From positions 10,280,256-10,344,255 of the forward strand of contig OZ020249.1 in assembly GCA_963971285.1 (NCBI GenBank): a stretch of 64,000 nucleotides of DNA. Direction: 5' to 3'. Source of the DNA: Astropecten irregularis. Its lineage: Eukaryota > Echinodermata > Asteroidea > Paxillosida > Astropectinidae. Shown piece after piece: positions 21,394 through 32,999 of the stretch. Positions within the stretch are counted from its first letter, which is position 1; each line of letters opens with the position of its first letter. A program made the translations under genes and the position numbers. The notes under the pieces were generated by a model. That model was given only the letters and a program-made list of their open reading frames with translations. It did not search any database and was not told where the DNA came from.

Positions 21394-22290
21394 CCCTAAT
21401 GGTCCAGATGGAGGCAGCCATAGCTGGCACCATCACATAACAACCTATAGGCCAACCTCTGTAGACCTTTCCAACCAGGCCTCTAAAGGTCTATAGATTG
21501 AGGCAGCCATAGCTGGTACCATCACATACCAACCTCTATAGACCTTTCCAACCAGGCCTCTAATGGTCTAGATGGAGGCAGCCATAGCTGGGACCATCAT
21601 ACCAACCTATATGATAACCTCTATAGCCTTTCCAACCAGGCCTCAAATGGTCCAGATGGAGGCAGCCATAGCTGGAACCATCACATACCAACCTATAGGC
21701 CAACCTCTATAGACCTTTCCACCAGGCCTCTAATGGTCCAGATGGAGGCAGCTATAGCTGGGACCATCACATACCAACTTATAGGCCAACCTCTATAGAC
21801 CTTTTCCAAACAGGCCTCTAATGGTCCAGATGGAGGCAGCCATAGATGGGACCATCACATACCAACCTATAGGCCAACCTCTGTAGACCTTTCCAACTAG
21901 GCCTCTAATGGTCTATAGATGGAGGCAGCCATAGCTGGGACCATCACATACCAACCTCTATAGACCTTTCCAACCAGGCCTCTAATGGTCTAGATGGAGG
22001 CAGCCATAGCTGGGACCATCATACCAACCTGTAGGCCAACCTCTAGACCTTTCCAACCAGGCCTCTAATGGTCCAGATGGAGGCAGCAATAGCTGGGACC
22101 ATCACATACCAACCTATAGGCCAACCTCTATAGACCTTTCCAACCAGGCCACTAATGGTCCAGATGGAGGCAGCCATAGCTGCTGGGACCATCACATACC
22201 AACCTATATGCCAACCTCTATAGACATTTCCAACCAGGCCTCTACTGGTCCAGACGGAGGCAGCCATAGTAGTGGACCATCTCATACCAG
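21394..22290. repeat. Minisatellite, 11 units, with five-unit higher-order period
   Basis: Unit of about 75-90 bp running GGTCCAGATGGAGGCAGCC, ATAGCTGGGACCATCACATA, CCAACC(TATAGGCCAACC)TCTATAGACC, TTTCCAACCAGGCCTCTAAT. Unit starts (GGTC) are at 21401, 21488, 21565, 21649, 21735, 21823, 21910, 21987, 22070, 22157 and 22247. Spacings are 87, 77, 84, 86, 88, then 87, 77, 83, 87, 90. The order of long and short forms therefore repeats every five units (422 and 424 bp). The 133-codon reverse ORF (22043-22444) is a by-product of 87-bp units being divisible by three. Confidence 0.95.
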
Positions 22291-22499
22291 CCCACGTACA
22301 TAGCCTATTTTCTGGTCGGCCCCTGATATTTATATTACAGAACTGTATTTTAGCATAGAGAAACTTCCAAGCAGTCAGACACACAGACCACAAACTCGAG
22401 TAGCTCGAGTAACACCCAACAGTGATTCCCAGGGAAACAGGCAAACAGGCTATCGAGACAAATTCCCGAATAATTATAAGTAAAATTACCTTTACAACG
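22291..22499. other. Unassigned sequence
   Basis: Flank of the minisatellite. CTCGAGTAGCTCGAG (about 22395) is an exact dyad. No gene. Confidence 0.4.
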
Positions 22500-22829
22500 T
22501 TGGTAAAGGTGGCAGCAAAATATCACTCACACTTTGTCTAATCCATCATGTGAATCGAATGATAAACCTGTGACAATTTGAGCTCAATCTGAGTCACGAG
22601 AAAACATCGTAAACCTGAATTATAAACATAAAGAATAGTTTTGATCTTACCCCGAGATCAAAACTGTTTTCGGTCTTTGTTTGGCTGATTTCTGGATAAA
22701 TACACCATTTCAGGCAGAACAAAATTAACAGTATGTTTCTACCACCACCATCTTCATACCCTTAAGTTATACGTAAATCTGTTAACATTTCTGTTTTGGT
22801 GTCTTACCAAAGTATGATACTACCTTTAA
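22500..22829 (-). mobile_element. Mosaic B-type MITE, copy 4, with A-type terminus
   Basis: The B-specific half (TTTGAGCTCAATCTGAGTCA) and centre (GATCTTACCCCGAGATC) are followed by the shared half. The terminus is ACCAAAGTATGATACTACC, the A-type end, not the B-type CCAATTCTGTACTGTACC. Its outer left end has TTACCTTTACAACGTTGGTAA. Confidence 0.75.
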
Positions 22830-23109
22830 TTGAAGAAAAAAGCTTATTAAACACTGCTTAGAATAATTGAAATCTTACGAATGAATGGCATGCTTAGTTT
22901 GTTCAGTGAACATCGTGTGGATGTATTTATAATACTTCGCCAACATATTTACATTAGCCTGCTTCGATGACTCATATTATGAGACGTGATTTTTGGGAGA
23001 GAAAGACAAAATACCCCCTCTATATATTTAGCGATTTAAGTAGAGATGTTATCAGTCTTCGTTTTTTTTGTGGGAATTTTTTTATGATTTTGAAGTACAT
23101 GTTTTGTTC
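22830..23109. other. Unassigned sequence
   Basis: Short spacer between two B elements, nothing recognised. Confidence 0.4.
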
Positions 23110-23310
23110 ATGAAATGATAGCTCAATCGGACATCTGAGTCAAGAGAAAATAGCGAAAACCTGACTTTTAAACATGAAGAATGGTTTTGATCTTACCCTG
23201 AAATCAAAACTGGCCTTTGTTTTACTTATTTAAATACACCATTGCAAGTAGAAATATTTTAACGGTATGTTTCAACCAGCACCATCTGCATAGGCCTACC
23301 CTGGTTACAT
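23110..23310 (-). mobile_element. Family B MITE, copy 5, fragment
   Basis: Runs from GAAATGATAGCTCAATCGG through GATCTTACCCTGAAATCAAA to TTTCAACCAGCACCATC. Both termini are missing and it has small internal deletions. Confidence 0.7.
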
Positions 23311-23469
23311 ACATGTTTTTTTCAAATATTTTTTTGATTTTGAGGTTTGAGTAGGTTATGTACTCGTATAATTTGTTGTTTTGGCTGGATATTTTGGGTG
23401 TGCTGTAGATGTATTGTGTTAAGACATTGATGGCTGTAATTATGTTAATAGCTTGGTTGTCGTATACCC
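23311..23469. other. Unassigned sequence
   Basis: Short AT-rich spacer, nothing recognised. Confidence 0.4.
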
Positions 23470-23900
23470 AGGGATTGCAATTAAACACTGCCGCGCGAGA
23501 CTCGGTCCGGGACAGTCAATTCCTACCACTCCATAATACCAAACATTTTCCCCGTCCCTTCTTCGCCCTTCTCTACCGGGGGGCCGCCCGGGACCCGTTT
23601 CGGCACGAACCGGCCCTCCCCGAGGACCGCGGGGCTCTTAGGCCGGTCCCTATAATATCGCTGCAGATGGGGTGGAAAGCAGTGCCGCCACGCTGCCAAA
23701 TGACAGTCCACATCAATCAATGGTAACTCCCCGATAATCCTTCAACATGTACCGGTCGTTGGCTTGTAGCCTCCCAGTTTCCCTCCCCGACGGCTGTTCC
23801 GTGACCAGTTTTAACCAATTTGCATCGTGCGTGTATACAGACCAAGGTATACGCACCACAAACCAATCCCCGATTCACAAGATGAATTGATACACTTATC
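23470..23900. promoter_or_regulatory. GC-rich island with PBX/MEIS and POU motifs
   Basis: Contains TGACAG (23701-23706, MEIS/PREP core), ATCAATCAA (23712-23720, PBX-HOX-like), CCGATAATCC and the exact POU octamer ATTTGCAT (23818-23825). Opposing ORFs (23409-23726 and 23523-23720) are mutual shadows in GC-rich DNA. Candidate enhancer by motif content; no conservation data are available. Confidence 0.4.
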
Positions 23901-24956
23901 ATTGTCAATATGACGTATGAGCTTGATATCCTTAAAGTTCATTTCTGTTTTACATGTATTTCGTTGGCAAACTTGATCCGGTATAATACGAACAATTTAA
24001 TTTCCTTACTATAGTCGGGCAACTTCAACTTGCGAATGCTGTACAATTATTTACCGTTTTCATGACTTGGCATTGCTCTCAGTTACGGTATACGTTCATT
24101 GCACAGCCAGATGCAGGATGCAGTCCAGTAAATAAATTCCCTTAGGCTTCCATGCTGAATAGCCAATTTAAAAAAAAGTATTAAAAATACTGAGAAGTTT
24201 CTCAGACACCGTGCTATACACCAAAATGAAGCTGAAAACTTAAATTTTCATTTCAATTTTCTATAGGGTCACCAATGACTTTTTGAGAAAAATCCATCCA
24301 AAGGAAAATACCTTAAAAACGGACATGTTGACTGGTGCCAGACTTAAAAAATGTACCCCTCCCCTACAGGCCCAGGTAGAGCGAGTTTAGGGCCAGAATT
24401 CATCCAAACAGCTCAAAGTTGAAAGTCCAAACTCTGGCGACCGGGTTCCATCCATTTTCTTTACAAGACTTCCCATGTAGGGCCCATCAAATGATTTTAT
24501 AAAAAAAGAAAAGAATTTGAGGGTATACAAAAAATTTATGACCTTCGCGGACTGATCTGGACCTATTTACTGGTCTGTATCAAATCTAACACTGTGGACT
24601 CGCTTCAGACATACAACACTTCACAACAGATTGTGTATGATTAGACATACACGTCTAGCACCCATCACAAAAACACACACACAAGAAATGCTTGAGAAAT
24701 TTGTCATAAGCTTTGAGTTAAGCGCCCATGTATAATTCATAACACAGCTCTCTTTACGATCAAGTTGTAAGCAAATAGCTTGTACATTTGCCCTGCAGCG
24801 GGGAAATGTTTGCATATTTCTTAATGCATTAACTAGAGTCAACCTTTATAATTTTAGTAGAGCTTTTCCTGGATGTTAAAAAAAATGAGTCAATTTTCTT
24901 TCTGATTTTGAAATAGATCGATTAGGCTTGTATGCTTTCTAACTAATTGTGTCTTT
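23901..24956. other. Unassigned sequence
   Basis: About 1 kb without a recognised gene or repeat. Confidence 0.4.
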
Positions 24957-25385
24957 ACAGGGTGTCCAGAAAAACGCATCATTTTGTGTCGAGAACTATT
25001 ATATGAAGATTAAACTGTTTATCACTTCAAGATTCAGCTATGTGATACAGCCATGTCTTGGCTATCACCATGTAGAATTTGAGCAAAATTGGTTTGAAAT
25101 TGAGAGACTGAAAAACTAAGACTGAATCACCCAACCTCAAAACCCAAGTTTTATCTTTCATGTGTGTATTGACCACTTATTCTGGAATACTGCAAATTTG
25201 TTTTTAAAGAGTATTCTTTCAATTGGTCATATTTTCGCCAATTTCAGCCCGAGTTTGCTTAAATTCGACATGGTGATAGCCAAGACGTAATTGTATCACA
25301 ACAGCTGAATCTTGAAGTGATAAACAGTCTGATGTTAACATAATGGTTCACGACAATGTGTTGCGTTTTTTGGGGGACAAGCTGT
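24957..25385. mobile_element. Family E long-TIR MITE, copy 1
   Basis: Arms of about 130 bp. Left: ACAGGGTGTCCAGAAAAACG, AAACTGTTTATCACTTCAAG, CTTGGCTATCACCATGTAG. The right arm mirrors it (ACATGGTGATAGCCAAGAC, CTTGAAGTGATAAACAGTC) and ends in an eroded GGGGGACAAGCTGT. It abuts the Penelope-like fragment that follows. Confidence 0.8.
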
Positions 25386-25510
25386 ACAAGTAATAAAACT
25401 GCTGCAAAATGCTCAATCATCCACAAATGATTTGAAATAATTATATGAAATGCTTGGAGTTTGGAGGACCTGACGCGTTTCGGTGTTAACAAAAGCCTGA
25501 TGTGAATTTT
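25386..25510 (-). mobile_element. Penelope-like terminal-repeat fragment
   Basis: Reverse strand reads AACACCGAAACGCGTCAGGT, CCTCCAAACTCCAAGCATTT, CATATAA, then the CTGCAGCAGTTTTATTACTTG block also seen at 35.62-35.65 kb. GAAACGCGTCAGGTCCTCC is the 3' half of a hammerhead-like motif; the 5' CTGATGA half is lost (CACATCA). Confidence 0.6.
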
Positions 25511-26149
25511 GAAAATTAATGTGTCAGCAATGAAAATGACTAAAAAATGGACACACGTGTTCAGTAATTGAAGCTATTTTTATTTGAGCAATTTTGACTT
25601 CTTCCATTTTCATTCTGACGATGGTTTTGTTTTGTCTCGACAACCAGCCTGCCGTCTTTCGCGTCTCATACACGGCGAGGTTTTGGCTAATTATTCCAGA
25701 GCGATCACGCACTCTCGCAATTTTTTTGTTTGCCCTGCGTGCGACGGTCCGTAGTAGGCCAGGGGAAATTTATTTCCATCTAAACGGGTCAAAAATCTGC
25801 GATGGCCCTTCCATTTTCTCTCTCGGTGATACCGTTCTTTCATTGCTTGTATATCGCTGGCTATGACCGCCCGGCGTGTGGTACGTCGTGGGTGTTTTCT
25901 CGGTGCTTTAACGACCCCGTGCCGGCTTTTACAACGACCCCATTAGTACAGTTACTGGTTGATGACTAATTTAGAAAATTGTAAAATTGCGAGAGGAAGA
26001 ATTCATAAATCAGGCAGCAAGAGTAACAGATTATTGCGAACAGCACTCGCAGAAGCTTTCGAGAAAAGTGCTTACGTGAAGGTAACAGTCTGGACTCCAA
26101 AGGTATCCTTTTGACTCTCTGTGTTACCGTCTGCTTATAACGATGACCT
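25511..26149. other. Unassigned; GC-richer block at 25600-25930
   Basis: A 90-codon forward ORF (25594-25866) overlaps a reverse one. Neither product has a recognisable domain. Possibly an unrecognised exon or a non-coding island. Confidence 0.3.
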
Positions 26150-26379
26150 GGGGCCAATTTCAAAGAGCTGCTAAAGCACCAAAATTTGCTTAAGCACCAA
26201 ATAAATAAAAATCAGTATGCCAGCCAAAACTCCTTGTGAATGTTTTGCTGAATGGTCGGATACAAGTCGAAAGCAGTAAATATCAAATTGAAATTCTGTT
26301 GGCAATCCTGTTTGATCAAGGAAGACTTTTCATGTTTAAGCATTTTGTGCGCTTAAGCAGCTGCATGAAATTTACTCCT
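26150..26379 (+). mobile_element. Family G MITE, copy 3
   Basis: 230 bp. GGGGCCAATTTCAAAGAGCT at the left, AGCAGCTGCATGAAATTTAC at the right. The mirrored GCTTAAGCACCAAA words are variants of those in copies 1 and 2. Confidence 0.75.
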
Positions 26380-26422
26380 GTTTATAACGAGGTGTTATTA
26401 ACCTAGTTATAACGAGAGTTGC

Positions 26423-26690
26423 ATGGTGTCGCGTCCCTTGCCGATTGTTCTCAGTTTGATACTGTTATTGCATACTAGTGACATAGCATTTTCCATGACT
26501 GTTCTCCGTTTATGGAACAACCTACCGCACTCAATTAGAAACCAAACAGTGTTCCATCCTTCAACTTGCTCTAAAAGACAAACCTATTTCCAAGATCCTA
26601 GCTTCCTTCTCTGATCTTTTCCCTTCTTCTTGTGAACACCTTGTACCCTTGGCAATTTGGCGCCTTATAAATACTGTTATCATTTGTATT
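26423..26690 (+). pseudogene. C-terminal tail of non-LTR retrotransposon ORF2 (LINE remnant)
   Basis: The frame from 26423 reads FSMTVLRLWNNLPHSIRNQT, then a residue run ending SFLL. This is the characteristic C-terminus of CR1/L2/Jockey-type reverse transcriptase polyproteins (family pattern AFSVAAPRLWNSLPxxIR..FKxxLKTxLF). The reverse-transcriptase core itself is absent. It is followed by GGCGCCTTATAAATACTG, resembling the end of CR1/L2-like 3' UTRs. 5' truncation is normal for LINE copies. The local FKxxLKT segment is frameshifted. A second copy lies at 56.03 kb. Confidence 0.75.
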
Positions 26691-26700
26691 AGATTCTCGT

Positions 26701-27493
26701 GTGTGAGTCTCTAAATGCTTTTTTCAATATGTCCGTCTAGAACATTGGCTTGTAATGTAAGCCCTAATATAAACTTCCATTTTATGAAGTCAAACCTTAG
26801 ATGTAGTGGGTGTTGAGCTAATGCATGAATAAGAGGGTTTTCAGAACTTTGCTCATTGACTACTTGAACACACGGCATGAAGGAAAGGCAACACGTGGAC
26901 TTAAATACAGCAAATGCCTTTAATCACACCATTATAAGCACAGTATACCCCGACAAATTCCTCGTATACCATTCCACACGGACATCTTTGTTTTCAAGTC
27001 GCTAAATGGCACACCCCCACACAAACCGATCGACCTATATTGATAGCCACGCGTTCAGATATGAAACAGTTGTCGATTCGCCGTGCGCACGACACGAGGA
27101 ACGTCTACATAATACACACGCACGCTAATAACACAAAATCATGACCAATGTGAGGGATCACCTGTATTCCCGTTGATCGTATGCAACATGGGGGCTCAGT
27201 CCATCTGACCGGGTTGTTGATGTGTGCCAATTAGGTCCTACTTAGAAACAACTCGACATAATATCTGTAGCTGTTCCAGCGGGTAGAGCTCGTATATAGC
27301 TGATGGCCAATATCCAAACGGATTAATCTTTCCCGAGAAAGTAAATATATCTTTGGCCATGCACGACGAAAATCTCGTTTGCGATTTGGGCTTTTCGTTA
27401 ATTTTTATGGTGAGTCATGCTTATGTTTTTCATCATATATAATTAGGTCTTCCTGGCTTCTGACTGCCAAACGAACAAAGATAATAGACTATT
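26701..27493. promoter_or_regulatory. Candidate regulatory block at 27000-27420
   Basis: 26701-27000 is unassigned. 27000-27420 is a homogeneous non-repeat block with GGATTAATC at 27320-27328 (Otx/Bicoid-type, two overlapping sites), GCTAATAACA, CCAATTAGG and TTCGTTAATTT. No ORF. It looks like conserved non-coding sequence, by appearance only. Confidence 0.3.
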
Positions 27494-27665
27494 AGGGACA
27501 CCACCAACGTAGGGCTGGATGGCTCAGTTGGTAGAGCGCCTGTATATACGGTTTTCAGGAGGTTGCTGGTTTGAATCCCGCTCCAGTAAATTTTTCTTTG
27601 TTCATTTTTCAATGACTTTAATTTCAGTCAGTTTCCCTTTTGGCTATTTGATGATTAGGTCTATA
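27494..27665 (+). mobile_element. tRNA-derived SINE, most complete copy
   Basis: Order: lead AGGGACACCACCAACG; D-arm/A box TGGCTCAGTTGGTAGAGC (A box 27519-27530); B box GGTTTGAATCC (27568-27578); CGCTCCAGTAAATTTTTC; tail TCAGTCAGTTTCCCTTTTGG and ATTTGATGAT. The lead sequence is shared with the 47.4-kb copy and the tail with copies at 3.7, 20.0 and 35.4 kb. Acceptor stem does not pair, so it is not a functional tRNA gene. Confidence 0.85.
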
Positions 27666-28450
27666 TATCGTAGAGATTTAGCCACATTTATATCATTCAG
27701 TTGAAATGGAAATCATTATTAATATGGTAATTAGGACTATTGTCTATTGGGTTATAAGGTCTCATTGGTACTTCTTTAGCCTTCCATCTCGAGTCACCCT
27801 TTTCAATCTCACTAGGACACTTTGCTTCTCCTTTAGTTTTTTTCCCACTTGTCACTGCATCTATTTGCTTCTGTCAAAAGACCCTACTGGAAAAAAGTCT
27901 AATGTGACCTAATGTGATATCAGTAATATGTAAAAAACGTTGCCGATCTTAGGTAATGACAACGTTTGTTGGTCTCTTCTCATTGCGTGTTGTAAAAGCA
28001 GTATGAGGCCTGTCCTTACCTAACAAAATTTTCCCTGGTAGCCTGTGGCACTTGAATGCTAGTACCGTGCACGTGAGCCAGCGAAAAGCGCCCCCAACCG
28101 TCTGAAACGAGTCATCATGGGCTTACAGTTGCTAGCATTGAACGAAAAACACTTATACACACATTTAAAGTGCTACAAAAACAAATATAGTTTTACAACA
28201 AAGAACATAAGAAATATGTCACAAGATCTTTGCGTTCAAGTTGGGTCTTCCCAATGTCTTCCATGATATTGGAAAATGGATTTTTCTTTAACTTTGAAAT
28301 ATAATTTTTTATAATATTTCTTAAAATCTGTTAATTGAATATTACATTTTTGCAGTAGGAAACATTAATTAAAAACATTAATTAGAATTTGACATGTTCA
28401 TATTGAGAGCATTCTCTGTATTCAATAACAATTATGGACAGTACAAATAT
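27666..28450. other. Unassigned sequence
   Basis: Nothing recognised. Confidence 0.4.
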
Positions 28451-28473
28451 GTCTTTAAAAGGTAGCTGGTACC

Positions 28474-28551
28474 TTAGGGAGACATCGAAAAGTCCCCTAA
28501 GTTCCCACGTCTCCCTTATGTCCAATTTTAGATGCTAACGTGTCTCCCTAA
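28474..28551. mobile_element. 78-bp short inverted-repeat element
   Basis: TTAGGGAGACA at the left and TGTCTCCCTAA at the right are exact 11-bp inverses, with additional TCCCCTAAG and GTCTCCCTTA words inside. It may sit in a decayed A element (TTTAAAAGGTAG just upstream, an A-type end downstream). Confidence 0.6.
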
Positions 28552-28567
28552 TACCCCATTTGTAATT

Positions 28568-28716
28568 ATTGGTTTTACTCTTTTCTAGATAAATACAGTA
28601 TTTCAGGCAGGAAAATGGTATGTTTCTACCATCACCATCTTTATACCATGTAAGTTATAGGTATATCGCTGAAGATTTCTGTTTCTGTATGCTACGAAAG
28701 TATGATACTACCTTCA
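28568..28716 (-). mobile_element. Family A fragment, shared half only
   Basis: Begins GGTTTTACTCTTTTCTAGAT and ends CGAAAGTATGATACTACCTT. The A-specific half is absent. Confidence 0.7.
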
Positions 28717-29530
28717 AGCAGTTTTGCCTCTAATCCAAGCTAGTTAGCTATTTGCTCCTCCGTGCCCGACAGTTCACGGCCCAAAACATTTCTGAAGGTC
28801 ACGTGTTCACGTCGTAGCCAAAGCGTCCGCGGGCCGTTTGTTTGTATGTTTGTTAGCCCGCTTGGCTTCTTGTGTACTTGCTATTGAAATTCTTCTGAAT
28901 GCTCCCCTTGCCTTCATATTTGTTCGTTTGTTTTGCCCCCTCTCTAGCTTTCTGTTTGTTTGGCTTATGTTGAGTCTTTGTGTCACAGATCGTTATCATA
29001 TCAGCAATATCAACCGAAGTTGTCACATCTAACGCATTTTCCCGCCTTTTTCTCCTACACATTTTAATTGAATCGCACACGACATGTCTTCGAGTACTAC
29101 ACATAATGCCACTATTCATTTTCTTCACAGTTTCTCGATATGACATTCTATTATCAGTTTCCTTCCCAATTTTTATCTGCAAGATCATGTATGAGATGTT
29201 TTGCAAGTGTTATTGTATTATTATTATTTTTTTGGTCAAGAATTATTTATAAGCAATTGTAATAATAGGTACAGAAAAGGTACGGACTAGGACATGGATT
29301 CTGCTCACGTCTCGAGTATATATTCCCTGCATTTATACCCCTGTATCCCTCCACGCACGCCGCTTGTCTCATTATATCCAGCGCTGTGCGGAGCAATAAA
29401 CATCAAACTTGCCTGGGTCACTGACTTCAGGGGGGAGAAAAAGCTGACGTCATCACGGATCGTGACGAGCTGGCGTTGCCGCTACTGTTTTGTTTTTTGC
29501 CTTGTTCCTCGTCGATTGATGACAACTGGG
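28717..29530. other. Unassigned sequence
   Basis: Overlapping opposite ORFs at 28853-29206 and 28980-29252 are compositional. No protein family recognised. Confidence 0.4.
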
Positions 29531-29540
29531 CCGTGACAGC

Positions 29541-29575
29541 AGGGGGGGGGGGGGGGAGGGGGTGGGGAGGGGAAA
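29541..29575 (+). repeat. G-run, potential quadruplex
   Basis: A run of 14 or so Gs followed by AGGGGGTGGGGAGGGG. It has four or more G-tracts and so could form a G-quadruplex. Confidence 0.7.
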
Positions 29576-32461
29576 GGGCGATTATTAATGTGGGGGAAGC
29601 AGGCAGGCAGGTAGACGGACAAACAGAGTGGTCAATTCTTGTATCGTGTTTTTTGGGGAGAAAATGATAAAATGTCCGTGCCTTTTGAATGGGATGACCT
29701 TAGTCAGTTTTCTCTGTAGGTCACTGAAACCACATTAGAATCCGCCCTGGAGGGCCAAATACAAAGGAAATACAAATACACACTCACCATTGTTTGTTAA
29801 ATCCGTTTGGCAACAATAGTTACCGTATTGTATCTGGCATGGTAAGATGGCCGCCGGTGGCTTTAGTTGATACAAAAGCGTTGCAAGTTCAGATTTGTGT
29901 ATGACGTCCGTGGGCTGAGCCATATTCAACACAGAGACAGCCCTCTCAAATTCTATGACTTCTCAAGGTGGCGCCCTTTGATTTGAGTCAGTGACTTGGC
30001 CAGGATGGGCATTCAAAATCCGCTGACCTAACCCTGTTTGTTGAAAGGTCCCGAATTTGGTTATTTTCATCTTTTGTATGAACGGGACGAAGATTAAATA
30101 AATTGGACCCTGAAACGTTATTAAGGAAACGAGAATGTAATGTTGCCATTTGCTTGCTGTGGACGGGAGTTGTTGGAGGTCGGAAACCAGACAATATGGC
30201 GTCGGTTTGAACTGACCTCGCATATAGCGTGGTCTGGTGATCGGAACCCGATATTATTCATTGCTCACTGATTCACTGATTGCGTGTCCTAGACCAGCCA
30301 AGCGTGGGAATAGTCTGATGTTGTATGTCCTTGAGCGAGGCACTTTGAACGAACGATTTCCATTGTTCACTAGGGAGGTAAATAGCTTGATTATAATAAG
30401 CTAGGGGGACTTTGTGCTTGATTAGTTTTTATGCCCACAATTAGCATTTTTTTTTAATCGAAAACAGTGAAATTTGTATGGACGTCTGTTTTGTTTCTGT
30501 TTTTATTTATTGTTTTTATTCAGTTGTTTCTTTGAATCTGCTCAATTGTCTTAATGTCATAGACCATGCACGTTTTTCAAAAATGTAAATTTGTAACCAA
30601 TATTTTTCTGCAATTCTACGTATATCTCTTTAATCTGATTATATGCACGTACATATTCCTTTAAATGTATTGTGCACAAACACAAGTAGGAACTTGAGTT
30701 TGGATGTTGTGTTTCTAAACCAATTAATCATCCTTTCAATTAATTTTTTTTTGTGTTACAATTTTTTTTATCGCGCTCTTCAAAAAAAAAATCATCACTC
30801 AAAACTTAATCTCCCCCGAGGAATCGTTCGTCAGTCTCCTGCATGCAGTGTATTTTAATCAGAAAGAAAAACACTTGAGCCGAACACTCTACAAGTTGGT
30901 AAGATAACAAGCGCCTCAAAACTCAAATCTTATTTTGTTCTATGGCCAAAGCTAGCATCATCGGGTCAGGCTAAGTGATCCGAATCCCCCACGTCGCCCC
31001 AAGTTCACGCTTTAGCCAATAACATCTGCCTTGCAGGAAGACCCGTATAACAACCAAGAAAAAAATGACTCTTTTCCTTGATTTTGAAGAGGCAAATAAA
31101 AAACATATTAAAAGAAACTCGGACAGAATAATAGTCCTCTGTCAATGTTAGTCTGTTGATCTTAGGCCGGGCCGTGTAGACGAGTTTCACGGGGGGAAGA
31201 AACGTATAAGTCGCGGTTGGGCATCACCGGGCAAAGAGAGACGGGATGGGAGTGCGGTGAGATAGATTGGGCCGTTTGACGTTGCCTTGTTATTGTTGCT
31301 CTTTCGTTTGTCCCCGACAGTCATAAACTCGCACAATAACAGCTAGTGCTCTAACCCTTCGGCTATGCACTCGATGCAGACCGAGAATGATGTTCTGTCC
31401 CCCGCTGTTGATGATCAGAACAAGACGATGAAGAGTAAAAAAAAACCAAAACCTTAGCCATATTATTCCGTCTCATTCACTCTCGCTCTCTTCAAAATTG
31501 CAGAATGACACATTATGCGAAGTCGCGTAAAAGCTCTTTAATGAAGAAACAGCCCATATGGCTGTAATATAGTTCCCATTAGCCCATCAAATCAGTTCTT
31601 GCATAAGGCCTAATTGTGGGGCAATCATCTCTTTCATTATCATATCATGTCGATTCTATTTTGTGTCTTTGTGTGTATTTCTTTTCGAGAAATGTTATTT
31701 TTTTTTCTATCCAAAACAACAACAAACAAACAAGCAAACGCAACCATACCCTTTGTGCCGATATATTAGATATTGTATGGGTATATACTGTCCAACATGA
31801 AACTATACAGAAGCGGCTTTAATGTTTGTGATTTTAAGCAAAGTTATGATGCTTTGAATGTTGTAAATTTATTTAAATAGAATTTCCTGTTATCGTTTTC
31901 AGTAAAATTACATTTATTTTTATAATGTCAGTGTCTGTCTTCAGTTTCAACACACTTAGGGATGTATAGAATTTGTCAAGGGTATTTTTACACCTCTATT
32001 AGGGAAAACCCTATTAATATGTGAACATATTGCCAAAAATGTACATTAGGTAAAATCATCTCTTGTTGGTGCAATTTGGTACGATATATTTTATTTCCAT
32101 TCATCACAAGAAATTGAATAAATTGAAAAAAATTAAAAAGCGTTTAAAACAAATCAAATTAATTTGTTTTGTTTTTTTACAAAATTTAATGGATTGAGAA
32201 AACCTGTAAGAAGCAGGAACTTGTACGAGGCCATTTTCCTTCATCATAAAGGATAATGTTTGTCAAGCGATTTGATATTGTTATGCACTAAGTCAATGAC
32301 AAATTTTCAAATACTATTTTCACACAAAGTAATTATCACCGAGAGGAATGTATACGCTTTTGCATGTGATGCAAGATACGTTTAGGTATATAATTAACAA
32401 ATAATTAGTGCGCGATTTGACAAAGTAACTGATGATTTTGATTCCCTTTGACATGCATAAT
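29576..32461. other. Unassigned; candidate non-coding block 31200-31620
   Basis: Mostly AT-rich. 31200-31620 is more balanced, with ACAGTCATAAACTCG, CTTTAATGAAG and GGCCTAATTGTG homeodomain-type words. 32488-32500 is a C-run followed by a purine tract. No gene recognised in about 2.9 kb. Confidence 0.35.
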
Positions 32462-32896
32462 TAAATGCAGCGTACAGGATTTGGAAGCCCCCCCCCCCAA
32501 CAAAAAGAAAGAAAGAAAAGAAAACAAAAAAAGATTGACTTTGAAACAGAAAATGGACTCAACAGTTCGTAAACAGTGCAAACAGTCACCATGGGAAATA
32601 TTGGTTCATCGGATGCTGGGTTTTTCAAGGAAATCAAGATTTAGTGTCTTTTAAAAAGATCGTTCGTCCGAACTATTTAGTAGCATTTCGAGAGCGTGGT
32701 GTAACCGTGAAGGACTCGGATGGGGGTAAGATTATTTCGGCCGTATTTCTGCTATCCAGATGAACAAAGCGTAAAAAGATACATGGAACAACGTCTGTAA
32801 GGAAGTTTAAGACCTTCACTTCTGTTTTAGTAACAAATTCAGCCAAAACGCTTATCTTTGCAAATCCTATATAAAAAAATATGCTTCCTTTAATCA
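32462..32896. mobile_element. Family L TTAA-flanked long-TIR MITE, copy 1
   Basis: About 435 bp. Left TTAAATGCAGCGTACAGG and GATTTGGAAGCC; right GCAAATCCTATATAAAAAAA and GCTTCCTTTAA. ATGGACTCAACAGTTCGTAA, CACCATGGGAAATATTGG and AAATCAAGATTTAGTGTC in the left half recur in reverse orientation at 44.58-44.70 kb, which identifies the family. Confidence 0.65.
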
Positions 32897-32999
32897 ATGT
32901 CTGTATTTCTGTATGTCTTGTTGCAAGCATACTTGTTTGCTTATGACTATACATGTATATAAATTTCAGATTTTTATGTCTTCCCACTTGACTGGGTTT

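Noticed and set aside
22043..22444. 133-codon reverse ORF with a 29-residue repeat (GLVGKVYRGW...)
   Set aside because: It is the minisatellite read in one frame. Only 84- and 87-bp units are divisible by three; 77-, 83-, 86- and 88-bp units break the frame, and there is no sign of selection.
27494..27665. tRNA gene at 27.5 kb
   Set aside because: A and B boxes are present but the acceptor stem does not pair and the unit has a SINE lead and tail shared with other copies. The 47.4-kb copy fails for the same reason.
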